A stretch of 64,000 bases of DNA. It comes from Bugula neritina. Lineage: Eukaryota; Bryozoa; Gymnolaemata; Cheilostomatida; Bugulidae. The notes under the pieces are model-generated. The model saw only the letters and a list, made by a program, of their open reading frames with translations, was not told where the DNA came from and ran no database searches. The stretch spans positions 6,552,690 to 6,616,689 of the forward strand of contig OZ037771.1 of NCBI GenBank assembly GCA_964035545.1. Direction: 5' to 3'. Position 1 is the first letter of the stretch; every line of letters starts with the position of its first letter. Shown here one piece after another: positions 30,101-42,561 of the stretch. A program made the position numbers and the translations under genes.

Positions 30101-33100
30101 GCCAATGAACTTTTTGCAGTAGTCAACTTTGTTGAGTTCCGTAGAAGGGTTGGTAGCAGATTCCGTATTATTAATCAGAGTGAGAAGCTGACCCAACTAA
30201 TTTGTAAAGGGCAGACAAAGGTGAAGCTAAGAGGCAAACTTCTCAAGTAAGTTTTGGAATAAAATATGCTCACTCACTCACTCACTCACTCACTTGCTCA
30301 CTTGCTCACTCACTTACTCACTTACTCACACACTCACTCACTTACTCACACACTCACTCACTCTTCCACTCACTCTTCCACTCACTCACTCACTCACCCA
30401 CTCTTCCACTCACTCACTCACCCACTCTTCCACTCACTCACTCACTCTTCCACTCACTCACTCACTCACCCACTCTTCCACTCACTCACTCACTCACTCA
30501 CTCACTCACTCACTTATTCACTCACTCAATCACTCACTCACACTGACTCAATCACTCCTTCACTCACTCACTCACTCGCTCACTCACCTACTCACTTACT
30601 CACTCACTCACTCACTCACTCACTCACTCTCTCCAACAAAGAGTGTAAGTAAAAGCAGGCCATATTGTTTAATAACATGATCAGTTTTCTAGGCTTATTT
30701 TAATCTTTATATATTTTAATAATTTATGACAGTTGACAAACATTATATGGAAGTTATGTTTTATGCTGTGATATTGCAGTGCCCTAAACTTACTGCACAA
30801 TGGCTCACTGATGTACGATTGGTGATGTTTATTACAGCATGTCAAACAGTCCACCAATCAGCTTTCTGGTTACATTCAATAACTACTAACTGACTAGTTG
30901 TTTATTCTAGAAGCTTACTTTGAATTATTCAGTGAAAAAATTGAATTAAGGCTTTGACAAGGCATAGCTATTTCAACACAATGCAGTATTTTGATTAGAT
31001 AGCCTGAATAGTGACAGCTAAAGAGCTGGTTGGTTGGTTGATAGTAACCAGAACTTCTGGAAAAAGTGCTAGAAGACATGCTTGTAGAAATTTATAAATG
31101 CAGCTGCTGCTGTAAACCATCTAGTTTCTTGGGAGTATTTGTTTCAATTTAAATCATCAAAATTTTTGAAGAGTATTATATATGCAATTATATACAAAAC
31201 ATGTCAAAAGTTATTGTCAATACATTGCAACAAAATAATAAAAATGTAGAAAAGCAATTTAGCCGTTATCCCTACTTTTCATTGTGATTGTAATTTTATA
31301 TCAACTTTAAAAAGTAAATGTATGCATTCTTTATTTTACAATGACTTATTGAGCGATAACTAGAATCATTGAAAATATATATTTTATTTAATTTTGATTG
31401 TAATTATAGTTTTATTAAAAAGAAAGCTAGCCAATATCTGTAAACATATTTTACTAACTGATCAAAATAGACATTTTTGATTATGTCTCACAATTGGCAT
31501 AACAATTATAATAATAAAGTATAATTTAGATGATAGCCTGAAGATTTAATAAAATAATTTAATTGTTAATAGACTATTATATTAAATCTACCACCTACAC
31601 ATAGTAGTTTATGTTTATATTATTAAGACTTATCATTCTAATATGACTGAGGAAATCAAATTACCAGAAAAAGTTTATTTCCTTTTTATACTACCTCCTA
31701 ATCACCAAGAGCTGATATCTAATTTTATGTCTATTTTTAGAATTAGATCTCCCACCTGCCCCACACTGTTGAGACTTTTTGAGAAAGCTAATGAAGGTTT
31801 GTTTGTTTATTAGTACTATTTCGAATATAATTATTAGTTCTTTTGCATAATATTTCAATTTGTTTTGTTTTTCATAAATCTCAAATATGTAGATCTGTCC
31901 ATCACACTTTATATTTATAAAAAAAATGCAATTTCATAAGATATCATAACTATCGTTTCGCATTAACACCCGGTGAACAATCTCTTAGTCATATTAAAAG
32001 CAACCAAAAGACTGCCTGTTGCCTGTCACCATTCTTATATGCTGTCTACAGACACTTTTCAAGCTCTTGAACACAGATATACTTCACTTCACCTTAAAAT
32101 GAAGACATTATGAATTATTGTCAGCACTGTTTACTCCTCAACTTATTTAGTGGCCTGTGTTGTACAGAATGCAGAGAAGTTGTATCAGTTCAGCTAGATT
32201 GTGTTTTGTAGATGCCAAGAGTTGTGCTGGAGCAGAAAAGAAAAAAGTGGTGCTGAAAAAAGCTCGGGTTCCTGAGTTTATCACCGTAGAACTTCAGCCA
32301 AAAACTAATGTAGCTTTACGCCGCGTTTCTGGCATTTCTCACAACCCTCACCTTCGATTGAAGGTCAAGGCTGAACAGAATCTTGCGACGGTGATAGAGG
32401 CTGTGGAGAGGAAGTGGGTGCCGTCTACTGTTAGAATTGTATCCTTTCGCTCATTTAATCAGAATGACTGACTGAACTTCGGGGTTTTTGATATAGTTAT
32501 CAGTAGCTCCTCGGCAAAGAGAAAATAATATTATGTAGTATATTGAGTAAGTGAGTGAGTGAGTGAGTGAGTGAGTGAGTGAGTGAGTGAGTGAGTGAGT
32601 GAGTGAGTGAGTGAGTGAGTGAGTGAGTGAGTGAGTGAGTGAGTGAGTGAGTGAGTGAGTGAGTGAGTGGGCGGGCGGGCGAGTGGGCGGGCGAGCGAGC
32701 GAGTGAGTGAGGGAGGGAGTGAGCGAGTAGATACACTTAGTAAATGATTTAATGTGAGCTGAAAAATCAAGAAAGTGGTGGCTAGAAGCCTCTTATTGAC
32801 AGCGAATATGTGGGAATTAAACTCACTTAGTGCTTCTACTCTCTCTACAACTTGAAGTATTGAGATTAATTCATATAAACCATGATGTGTTCCTCAACTA
32901 AATATTCAGAGAAAGGAGTTGAATCTAGAAGAAGAATGGGACCATCTTCCTCACATCCGAATCTACCCCGCCTCTACAGCTACGTTGCAGCCGTTTGATC
33001 TCAGTTTATTCTCAAATAACACTCCCACTATTTTCAGCTTTGAACGGTACCTAAAGATTGAAGGTAATTGATCCTGTGGTAGAATGGTAAATAATGTACT

Positions 33101-36100
33101 ACAGGAGTTTGTGTGTAAGTTGGCTCTGTTGTAACCTACTTCTTTTACTGTACCATGTTGAGCTACGTAGTTCTTTTTATACAAAGCTCTTTAACTTGGA
33201 TAGTTGAATAATTTCATATAAATTCCACTTGTTTTACTTGAAATTTGTAGTTCTCTAATGGCGAAATCTAATCATTTTAGTTCATTGTGGTGCTTTAGAT
33301 GAGGGTATGGATTAGTACAGAAGGCATGTCACTTTTCTGCTGCAGAATTTGTGCTTTTCTATTGAGTAATTAGGAGCACATAGAGTTGTCTTCTCTTACT
33401 ACTCATGGAATACAGGATAATGTACAATGACATATAATAATGTAGAATCTCAGCAATCAGAAGAGTCTAGTGAGAAGACACCAGCAGAGGACAGTGGAGG
33501 AGATCCTGTTAAATTCCTTAAAGACAAGTTATCAGATATTACATCTCAGCTTCAAGGTGAGTGCATTGTGTCTCAGCTTCAAGGTGAGTGCATTGTGTTT
33601 CAGCTGCAAGGTGGGTGCATTTTCTCTCGGTTCCAAGTAGGTGAATCACAGCTCAGCTGCAAGATGAGTGCATTGTGTCTCAGCTGCAAGGTGAGTGCAT
33701 TTTCTCTCGGTTCCAGGTAGGTGAATCACAACTCAGCTGCAAAGTGGGTAAATTAGGTATTCATGATCACTCAGTTTAGGATGGTGTGTCACCAACAGTG
33801 CACAATATAAACAAAGTTGATGGACTGCACTGTTGTCATGTCACAAGGTTCTAAATGTGTGTGTAGTATATTATTTCTGTTAAAAGAGGTATTGACATCT
33901 GCTCACACTTGTTCAGTAGTTTAGGAAGCTGTTGAGTGTAGGTATGTATATCTGTCACACAAAAGTTTAGTATACTGTTTCTATTCTACCATTATTCGAA
34001 TCTTTTATTTCTGCAACTAATGTTTTTTGGAACAGTATTGGAAAATTAAGATCACTAAACCTATATTACATTAGTGATAATATGCACTGAAAATAGTTCT
34101 GTGCCTTTAGCAGGCGACACTCTAATTAATGCATCACTAGAATAAGAGCAACATTTTAACAGTATCTTATTAAGTTATTTCGTTCTCTTATATAAAATTT
34201 CACACTTTTCGATGCATACAACATCTACACTTTTTCAGTATATAAACATCTAAACTTAGCAGTGTATAATATATGTAATTTGGAATTGTAGATGGTTTCA
34301 AAACATAACCATGATATACTGTTAAGTATACGTTGTATTGATCACACTTTGAATTTATAGAATCTTGTGACAATAAAGATGGAACGAGTACTAAAAAGAC
34401 AAGGAAAGGTAACCCCAGTCGTAATCTATCTCACATAAAGTCCCACAGATGGATAGAGCAGTCTAAAGAGGGCTGGACTATCAAGAACTGCACTGATTTG
34501 TCATTGGGATATCTCTACCTGCTGTACGGCAGTCCAGATAAGGTGGTTACTATATCCCAGCTTAGTCACTATATCCCAGCTTAGTCACTATATCCCAGCT
34601 TAGTTACTATATCCCAGCTTAGTCACTATATCCCAGCTTAGTTACTATATCCCAGCTTAGTTACTATATCCCAGCTTAGTCACTATATCCCAGTTTGTTT
34701 ACTATATCCCAGCTTAGTCACTATATCCCAGCTTAGTCACTATATCCCAGCTTAGTTACTATATCCCAGCTTAGTCACTATATCCCAGCTTAGTTACTAT
34801 ATCCCAGCTTAGTCACTATATCCCAGCTTAGTTACTATATCCCAGCTTAGTTACTATATCCCAGCTTAGTCACTATATCCCAGCTTAGTCATTATATCCC
34901 AGCCTAGTCACTATATCCCAGCTTAGTTACTATATCTCAGCTTAGTGACTATAATATCTCAGCTTAGTTACTATATCCCAGCTTAGCTACTATGTCCCAG
35001 CTTAGTCACTATATCCCAGCTTAGTCACTATATCCCAGTTTGTTTACTATATCCCAGCTTAGTCACTATATCCCAGCTTAGTCACTATATCCCAGCTTAG
35101 TTACTATATCCCAGCTTAGTCACTATATCCCAGTTTGTTTACTATATCCCAGCTTAGTCACTATATCCCAGCTTAGTTACTATATCCCAGCTTAGTTACT
35201 ATATCCCAGCTTAGTCACTATATCCCAGCTTAGTCATTATATCCCAGCCTAGTCACTATATCCCAGCTTAGTCACTATATCCCAGCTTAATCACTATATC
35301 CCAGCTTAGTCACTATAGCTCAGCTTAGTTACTATATCCTAGCTTAGTTACTATATCCCAGCTTAGTCACTATATCCCAGCTTAGTCACTATATCCCAGC
35401 TTAGTTACTATATCCCATCTTAGTCACTATATCCCAGCTTAGTTACTATATCCCAGCTTAGTTACTATATCTCAGCTTAGTGACTATAATATCTCAGCTT
35501 AGTTACTATATCCCAGTTTGTTTACTATATCCCAGCTTAGCTACTATGTCCCAGCTTAGTCACTATATCCCAGCTTAGTCACTATATCCCAGCTTAGTCA
35601 CTATATCCCAGTTTGTTTACTATATCCCAGCTTAGTCACTATATCCCAGCTTAGTTACTATATCCCAGCTTAGTTACTATATCTCAGCTTAGTGACTATA
35701 ATATCTCAGCTTAGTTACTATATCCCAGTTTGTTTACTATATCCCAGCTTAGCTACTATGTCCCAGCTTAGTCACTATATCCCAGCTTAGTCACTATATC
35801 CCAGCTTAGTCACTATATCCCAGTTTGTTTACTATATCCCAGCTTAGTCACTATATCCCAGCTTAGTCACTATATCCCAGCTTAGTTACTATATCCCAGC
35901 TTAGCTACTATGTCCCAGCTTAGTCACTATATCCCAGCTTAGTCACTATATCCCAGCTTAGTCACTATATCCCAGTTTGTTTACTATATCCCAGCTTAGT
36001 CACTATATCCCAGCTTAGTCACTATATCCCAGCTTAGTTACTATATCCCAGCTTAGTTACTATATCTCAGCTTAGTTACTATATCCCAGCTTAGTCACTA

Positions 36101-39100
36101 TATCCTAGCTTAGTTACTATATCCCAGCTTAGTTACTATATCCCAGCTTAGTTACTATATCCCAGCTTAGTCACTATATCCCAGCTTAGTTACTATATCC
36201 CAGCTTAGTTACTATATCCCAGCTTAGTCACTATATCCCAGCTTAGTTACTATATCCCAGCTTAGTCACTATATCCCAGCTTAGTTACTATATCCCAGCT
36301 TAGTCACTATATCCCAGCTTAGTCACTATATCCCAGCTTAGTTACTATAATATCCCAGCTTAGTCATTATATCCCAGCTTAGTCACTATATCCCAGCTTA
36401 GTTACTATATCCCAGCTTAGTCACTATATCCCAGCTTAGTCACTATATCCCAGCTCAATCACTATATCCCAGCTTAGTCACTATATCTCAGCTTAGTCAC
36501 TATATCCCAGCTTAGTCACTATATCCCAGTTTGTTTACTATATCCCAGCTTAGTCACTATATCCCAGCTTAGTCACTATATCCCAGCTTAGTTACTATAT
36601 CCCAGCTTAGTTACTATATCTCAGCTTAGCTACTATGTCCCAGCTTAGTCACTATATCCCAGCTTAGTCACTATATCCCAGCTTAGTCACTATATCCCAG
36701 TTTGTTTACTATATCCCAGCTTAGTCACTATATCCCAGCTTAGTCACTATATCCCAGCTTAGTTACTATATCCCAGCTTAGTTACTATATCTCAGCTTAG
36801 TTACTATATCCCAGCTTAGTCACTATATCCCAGCTTAGTTACTATATCCCAGCTTAATCACTATATCCCAGCTTAGTTACTATATCCCAGCTTAGTCACT
36901 ATATCCCAGCTTAGTTACTATATCCCAGTTTAGTCACTATATCCCAGCTTAGTCATTATATCCCAGCTTAGTTACTATATCCCAGCTTAGTCACTATATC
37001 CCAGCTTAGTCACTATATCCCAGCTTAGTCACTATATCCCAGCTTAGTCACTATATCCCAGCTTAGTTACTATAATATCCCAGCTTAGTCATTATATCCC
37101 AGCTTAGTCACTATATCCCAGCTTAGTTACTATATCCCAGCTTAGTCACTATATCCCAGCTTAGTCACTATATCCCAGCTCAATCACTATATCCCAGCTT
37201 AGTCACTATATCTCAGCTTAGTTACTATATCCCAGCTTAGTCACTATATCCCAGCTTAGTCACTATATCCCAGCTTAGTCACTATATCCCAGCTTAGTCA
37301 CTATATCCCAGCTTAGTCACTATATCCCAGCTTAGTCACTATATCCCAGCTCAATCACTATATCCCAGCTTAGTTACTATATCTCAGCTTAGTTACTATA
37401 TCCCAGCTTAGTCACTATATCCCAGCTTAGTCACTATATCCCAGCTCAATCACTATATCCCAGCTTAGTCACTATATCTCAGCTTAGTTACTATATCTCA
37501 GCTTAGTCACTATATCCCAGCTTAGTTACTATATCCCAGCTTAGTTACTATATCCCAGCTTAGTCACTATATCCCAGCTTAGTCACTATATCCCAGCTTA
37601 GTCACTATATCCCAGCTTAGTTACTATATCCCAGCTTAGTCACTATATCCCAGCTTAGTCAATATATGGCTAGGGATATGCTCTGCATGTATAAGCTGTT
37701 GTATCGCAGATCTCCATGGAATATGAGTGGCCAGAGCTGCAGAACGCGGACGACGTTGCTCAAGTATTTGCCGGGATGATTAACAAGTTGATGACAGTCG
37801 CTGAGAGCGAGTTTACAGTACAGATTTCTAAACGAAAACAGGTTCGTAGTTTGTCATAAATATAATATGTCATCGTATATTGTACTATATACTTATACAC
37901 ATTATTCTATGTTATACCCAGTGTCTATTATTAACGGTGTATATATGTTATACATGTTATACACTGTGTCAATTTTATTCTATTCCTCATTTACATAATA
38001 TTACATATAGTTTCTAAATTATGTTATTATAAACTATCTGTTATATATTTTGCCCAGTTGCAAAATTGCATTACGCAGTGTCTACTATATTACACAGTGT
38101 CTACTATATTACACAGTGTCCACTATATTACACAGTGTCTACTATATTACACAGTGTCCACTATATTACACAGTGTCCACTATATTACACAGTGTCCACT
38201 ATATTACACAATGTCTACTATATTACACAGTGTCTACTATATTACACAGTGTCTACTATATTACACGGTGTTTTCTTTATCACAGGCGGCTGCGGCTCTA
38301 AACTCCCCCACGACTAGCAAGTCACCCAGCACCCGAGGCAAGAGGAAAAGCCCTAGCACCCCAAAGACTCCTAAACCCTCTAAGTCATTGCATATAAAGC
38401 CCGCCGCTGCCAGGGACTCCCCTGAGTTTAAGAAACCAGGCGTGCCCCTTCTCTCTGAAGGCAGGCAGTTGGCTGACGCCATAGCTCTTGGACGTCAGGA
38501 GGTAAAGTGTACACTTCTTCCGCTGGCTCAAATAGCTTTCTTGTTTTTGTGAAAACAGCTTTCGTTTGCTGGTGATACAGCTTAAGAACATGTAAAGGTG
38601 TTGGTATGCTAGTGTTATGTGTTGAAAATGCTTTAGAGAGTTGGTTGAATAATGCTTCATGGCTGAAATGGGGAAACATAGGAAACATATTTTATTGTCG
38701 CTTATTGAAAATGCTTTTTTTTCAAATGTATATATGAATAGCCGCCAATATAGTCTCTTCTTGTTTTTAGCTGCGACCTTATGCCAGGAAGCCAACTGTT
38801 CGGCCACAACTAGTTCAAAAGAATATTTTACCCAATCAGATAGCGGTGAAAGCACCAGTGCCCCGCCCACCCTACAACCTTTACCCTAAGCCAATGACTA
38901 ATACAGCGCCCTCGAGTGTGAAAACTCAAGTCATGGACATTTCCTGCATTACTCGCGGTGAGTTTGGAGTTACTACTTCCTGTTTAGGAACTTCCTGTTA
39001 ACATTAAGTGCTGCGTAGTGATAAGCAAAATATGCCGTGCTGTTTATCCCAGGTTCCAATGTCAAGTACACCACTCTAAAGGAGGAGTCTGAAAGTACAA

Positions 39101-42100
39101 GTCACCCGAAATACTTGGCTTCCATGATAAAGAGCAGTAGACCTATGGTGGCAGACAACTCCTCTAAGAGTGAACTTATATCTACTCTCAATAATCTCAT
39201 CAACAGCCCAGCTAGTTCCTCTACCAGAAAGAATGCTCAACTGGTTCAACTACAGGTATTTTAGTAGTGGTAGCAGTAGTGGTAGTAGTAGCAGTAACAG
39301 TAGCAGTACTAGTAGCAGTAGCAGTACTAGTAGTAGTGGTAGTAGTAGTAGTGGTAGTGGTAGTAGTGGTAGTATAGTAGCAGTAGTAGTAGCAGCAGTA
39401 GTATAGTGGTAGTAGCAGTAGCAGGGATAGTATAGTAAATGTATGTCCGGGCATGTATACTAAGACTTGACTTTGCAGGAGCTACTAGCAAGTGCTGGGT
39501 CGGCAACCAGTGAAAGTAGTGGAGACAACTCTCAAGATATACTGACTCAAGCTATGGCTGCCATCAGGACTCCAACAAAGAGGAGGATAACTCCCACGAT
39601 GTTATCCTCAACTGTAGAAGGAGTTAATTTCTCCACAGAAATAGATTCATCAAGTCTCTTTTCTGAACTGACAGATACGCCTCAAAAAGAAGTTAGTGTG
39701 GGTTCTACATTCGATATACCACATATTTTGTGGACTAGGCTGATGCCCCTCTTCAATGTTGCTTTTAAATGCTTGCAACCTTAGTCTAGTGCTGTGAATT
39801 TACTTCTACTGAGTGTAACAATAATAACATTGTGCAATACTAAATACATGCAGTTGGTATGGTCTTCTGGTTAAATAGTGTGTTTTGCTTTTTATAGGGA
39901 AGTCTGGAGGGGGACAAATCTCACAACCTCAACAATTCTGACCATAGTATGAGCTCTCTACTCAGAAGCCTGGATGCTGGTAGGTTTTACTTACTTATCA
40001 AGTAGGTGTGGCTAGTAAGTAGGTGTGGCTAGTAAGTAGGTGTGGCTAGTAAGTAGTTGTGGCTAGTAAGTAGGTGTGGCTAGTAAGTAGGTGTGGCTAG
40101 TAAGTAAGTGTGGCTAGTAAGTAGGTGTGGCTAGTAAGTAGTTGTGGCTAGTAAGTAGGTGTGGCTAGTAAGTAGGTGTGGCTAGTAAGTAAGTGTGGCT
40201 AGTAAGTAGGTGTGGCTAGTAAGTAGTTGTGGCTAGTAAGTAGGTGTGGCTAGTAAGTAGTTGTGGCTAGTAAGTAGGTGTGGCTAGTAAGTAGGTGTGG
40301 CTAGTAAACAGAGTATAATTCTTATGCATCTTCCTACAGCTACATACAGTGTTATAAAAATATGATATCAAACTACCCATAATGCTTTTCAGGAAGCAGT
40401 AATTACCGAAAGTTTAGCATACTACTCAGGGTCCACCAGACATTTTTTAATTTAATTTTTGTAATTGCTTACACTCTGTTCGATTACTAAAACTTGAAAG
40501 GTTGTAACTGGTGGTACAATCTCGTGTGCTGAGCCTTCTGGTGGGTTATTGTTGTACGAGCTTCTCTAGAGTAAATCAGTTGTTAAGTTCCAACTTGCTA
40601 ACAAATTCCGTGCTATATATGTGTGTGTTGAATCGTCACGGCTGTGAATTTTACAACTTTTAGAAATATTGAAAATCTGAGACACATGGAGTCGCATAGC
40701 TTTGGCTCATAATTTTGCAGAATGATACAAGCTATAGTGTATACATGTTTGACTTTACAATATAGATGCTGGCACCATAACAGTGGGCAGTACAAACAGC
40801 TGTTACTGCAATGTTTCAGGATACCATCTTGTAGTAGGATACCCTCTTGTAGTAGGATACCCTCTTGTAGTAGGATACCCTCTCGTAGTAGGATACCCTC
40901 TTGTAGCAGGATACCCTCTTGTAGTAGGATACCCTCTTGTAGTAGGATACCCTCTTGTAAGAGGGTACCCTCTTGTTGTAGGATACCCTCTTGTAGTAGG
41001 ATACCCTCTTGTAGTAGGATACCCTCTTGTAGTAGGATACCCTCTTGTAGTAGGATACCCTCTTGTAGTAGGATACCATTTTGTAGTAGGATACCCTCTT
41101 GTAGTAGGATACCCTCTTGTTGTAGGATACCCTCTTGTAGTAGGATACTCTCTTGTAGTAGGATATCCTCTTGTAGTAGGGTACCCTCTTGTTGTAGGAT
41201 ACCCTCTTGTAGTAGGATACCCTCTTGTAGTAGGATACCCTCTTGTTGCATTTAGTGTGTTGAACTGATTGACTCACTAAGCCGTGAATTCATAGTTTCA
41301 GGAGTGAAAGGCGGCGAAGTAGCCAATGAGAGTTCGTTGTTTTCATCAGAAAATTTGGTTGGCGGGCAACAAGACACCCCTCTCATCAGCTCCTTTCAAG
41401 GACTCATTGATAATGAGGCTAACAAAGATTGTGGTGCTCAGGCTAATGTTGATAATACTCTTCCTGTGCTGCCTTCCAGCAGTGCTGCTGCTCCTGTGAA
41501 AGATGCCTGGCTGACACCTGATGTGGCTGTAAGTCTATCTAATTAGTGAAAATATTTGTGAATATTAAAAGACAGACACGTGCAGAAGAAAGTTCTATTT
41601 TTTCTAGCAGCATAAGTCATTTCTTCAAATAGTCGAACCATTTTCGGTTACTTCTTAAAAGTGCCAAAGTTTTTCTGTAAGCTTGTATCTTATAATCATT
41701 AAATGGCTCTCATTTTTTTCTAAATGCAAATTCAGAGCAAATTGTAACTCAAATCAGAGCCCCAGTTTGGCACATCAATGCAGACTACAACGTGGCGTGT
41801 CTATTGACTATTCTGGTTAAATACTAAGCCAGTTCCTCTTTGATGAAAGTTTCCCCCTCTCTCAATATTACTCACTAAAGACTATACATGTATGTATGTA
41901 AGGTCTCTGTGTCATACTCTGTCCTGCAGCTCAATGACTTTTCCTTATCGAGTCTCCTTGGAGATAAATCTCCTCGTCGTCAGCAGACAGAGGCATCCGC
42001 TCCCCTCGGCTCCGGCCTCCTGACGAGTGACCGCCCACCCAGCACTCTCAACTCCGATGACACTCGCATGTCCTTTCTCAACAAACTAGATGTCAATGAC

Positions 42101-42561
42101 TTGGGCGTCAATGTAAGTATTTGTGTTTTTCTACTGTTTAGAGAGGAATGAATTTATCTAAACTCCAAAGTAAGTTTACTGTTTAGTGAAAGTATCCGAA
42201 TGATGACATTACATATAGTCCCCATTTCTATACAGCTGCTTGCTGGAATATGTAGCATTATAGGTGGAACTGTTGATAATTTTTCACCGAAATTTTGAAG
42301 GTTTTTGTTTCACAACTCCCATACTGGTCTGTTGCAGCAGTCTGAAAGTTATGTATTTTATTCAACTCTGTATCTTGCTCTTCTCACAACCAGCTTCTGA
42401 CGTGTTGGTATGAGTGTAAGAGTTATTCTATCATGCTGGTGTATATGTAGCTGATGGATTCGTCTTTCCCTAACATGATGGGCGGAGACAGCGTGGACTA
42501 CATGGCCAAGTTTGACTCCATATCTGCCGAACTAGAAACACCACAAAAGAAGACAAATTAA
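27123..42561 (+). CDS. CRAMP1: CRAMP1 / cramped-like chromatin regulator
   Basis: Nineteen coding exons join in phase to 1047 aa: 27123-27409, 27914-28054, 28915-29038, 29373-29517, 30084-30246, 31741-31796, 32212-32438, 32910-33063, 33446-33556, 34361-34542, 37710-37841, 38286-38501, 38771-38957, 39053-39255, 39479-39691, 39898-39979, 41302-41528, 41930-42112 and 42451-42561. After a basic, Ser-rich N-terminus, a helical segment (LELARQARQQELEAELAEVE) leads into a SANT/Myb-like domain (WTEAEKDIFFQG, GRDFDKLQKYY, IRMFYYRIVKNI). Next comes the cramped-specific region (LICKGQTKVKLRGKLLKIRS, HNPHLRLKVK, RKWVPSTVRI, LGYLYLLYGSPDK). The C-terminal half is Ser/Pro-rich and low complexity. Human CRAMP1 is somewhat longer (about 1270 aa). 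Cramped proteins act in the nucleus, in Polycomb-type silencing and histone H1 expression. Exon 7's donor (ATT|GTATCC) is the weakest junction. Several introns hold large tandem arrays. Confidence 0.88.
30269..30632. repeat. (ACTC)n array in CRAMP1 intron 5
   Basis: About 360 bp of CACT tetranucleotide with occasional TTCC, TTGC and TTAC variants, starting about 22 bp after the exon 5 donor. Threonine/leucine/serine/histidine open frames across it are artefacts. It is complementary to the GAGT array in intron 7. Confidence 0.95.
32544..32728. repeat. (GAGT)n array in CRAMP1 intron 7
   Basis: About 185 bp of GAGT tetranucleotide that degenerates into GGGC/GAGC near its end. As RNA from the plus strand it is the reverse complement of the intron 5 array. 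Confidence 0.95.
33544..33755 (+). repeat. tandem duplications of CRAMP1 exon 9 end plus its splice donor
   Basis: The last 13 bases of exon 9 (TCTCAGCTTCAAG) with the donor GTGAGTGCATTGTG form a 27-bp unit repeated exactly once more at 33571-33597. It then recurs with divergence about five more times. Several copies keep a usable donor (GTGAGT at 33557 and 33584, GTGGGT near 33611). Confidence 0.9.
34547..37667. repeat. 3.1-kb minisatellite (19-bp unit) filling CRAMP1 intron 10
   Basis: About 164 copies of a 19-bp unit, CACTATATCCCAGCTTAGT, with variants TTAC for TCAC, GTTTGTTTAC, ATCTCAG and GCTCAATCAC. It begins about 4 bp after the exon 10 donor and stops about 40 bp before exon 11, so it makes up nearly the whole 3167-bp intron. 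Confidence 0.97.
38083..38271. repeat. 19-bp minisatellite before CRAMP1 exon 12
   Basis: About ten copies of TCTACTATATTACACAGTG with TCCACT variants. Each unit contains a TTACACAG acceptor-like string; the true acceptor (TTTATCACAG) follows directly. Open frames in all three phases are artefacts. Confidence 0.93.
39260..39432. repeat. AGT/AGC trinucleotide-rich tract in CRAMP1 intron 14
   Basis: Degenerate GTA/GCA trinucleotide repeats starting just after the exon 14 donor. The poly-Ser and poly-Thr frames over it are not coding. Confidence 0.9.
39995..40310. repeat. 17-bp minisatellite in CRAMP1 intron 16
   Basis: About 18 copies of GTGTGGCTAGTAAGTAG, with GTTGTGG and TAAGTAAG variants, beginning about 15 bp after the exon 16 donor (GTAGGTTTTAC). 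The unit itself contains donor-like AGTAAGTAGG. Confidence 0.95.
40817..41250. repeat. 18-bp minisatellite before CRAMP1 exon 17
   Basis: About 24 copies of AGGATACCCTCTTGTAGT. The unit length is a multiple of three, so several frames stay open on both strands over 400 bp; the repetitive proteins they predict are almost certainly not made. Confidence 0.95.

Noticed and set aside
30266-30680. Long Thr/His/Ser/Leu-repeat open frames
   Set aside because: The (ACTC)n array has no stop in several frames; it is intron 5 of CRAMP1.
34547-37667. CRISPR-like regular array
   Set aside because: The repeat is 19 bp with no unique spacers and lies in a eukaryotic intron; it is a minisatellite.
40613-41277. 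Overlapping 150-210 codon frames on both strands with six-residue repeats
   Set aside because: All follow from one 18-bp tandem unit between two CRAMP1 exons.
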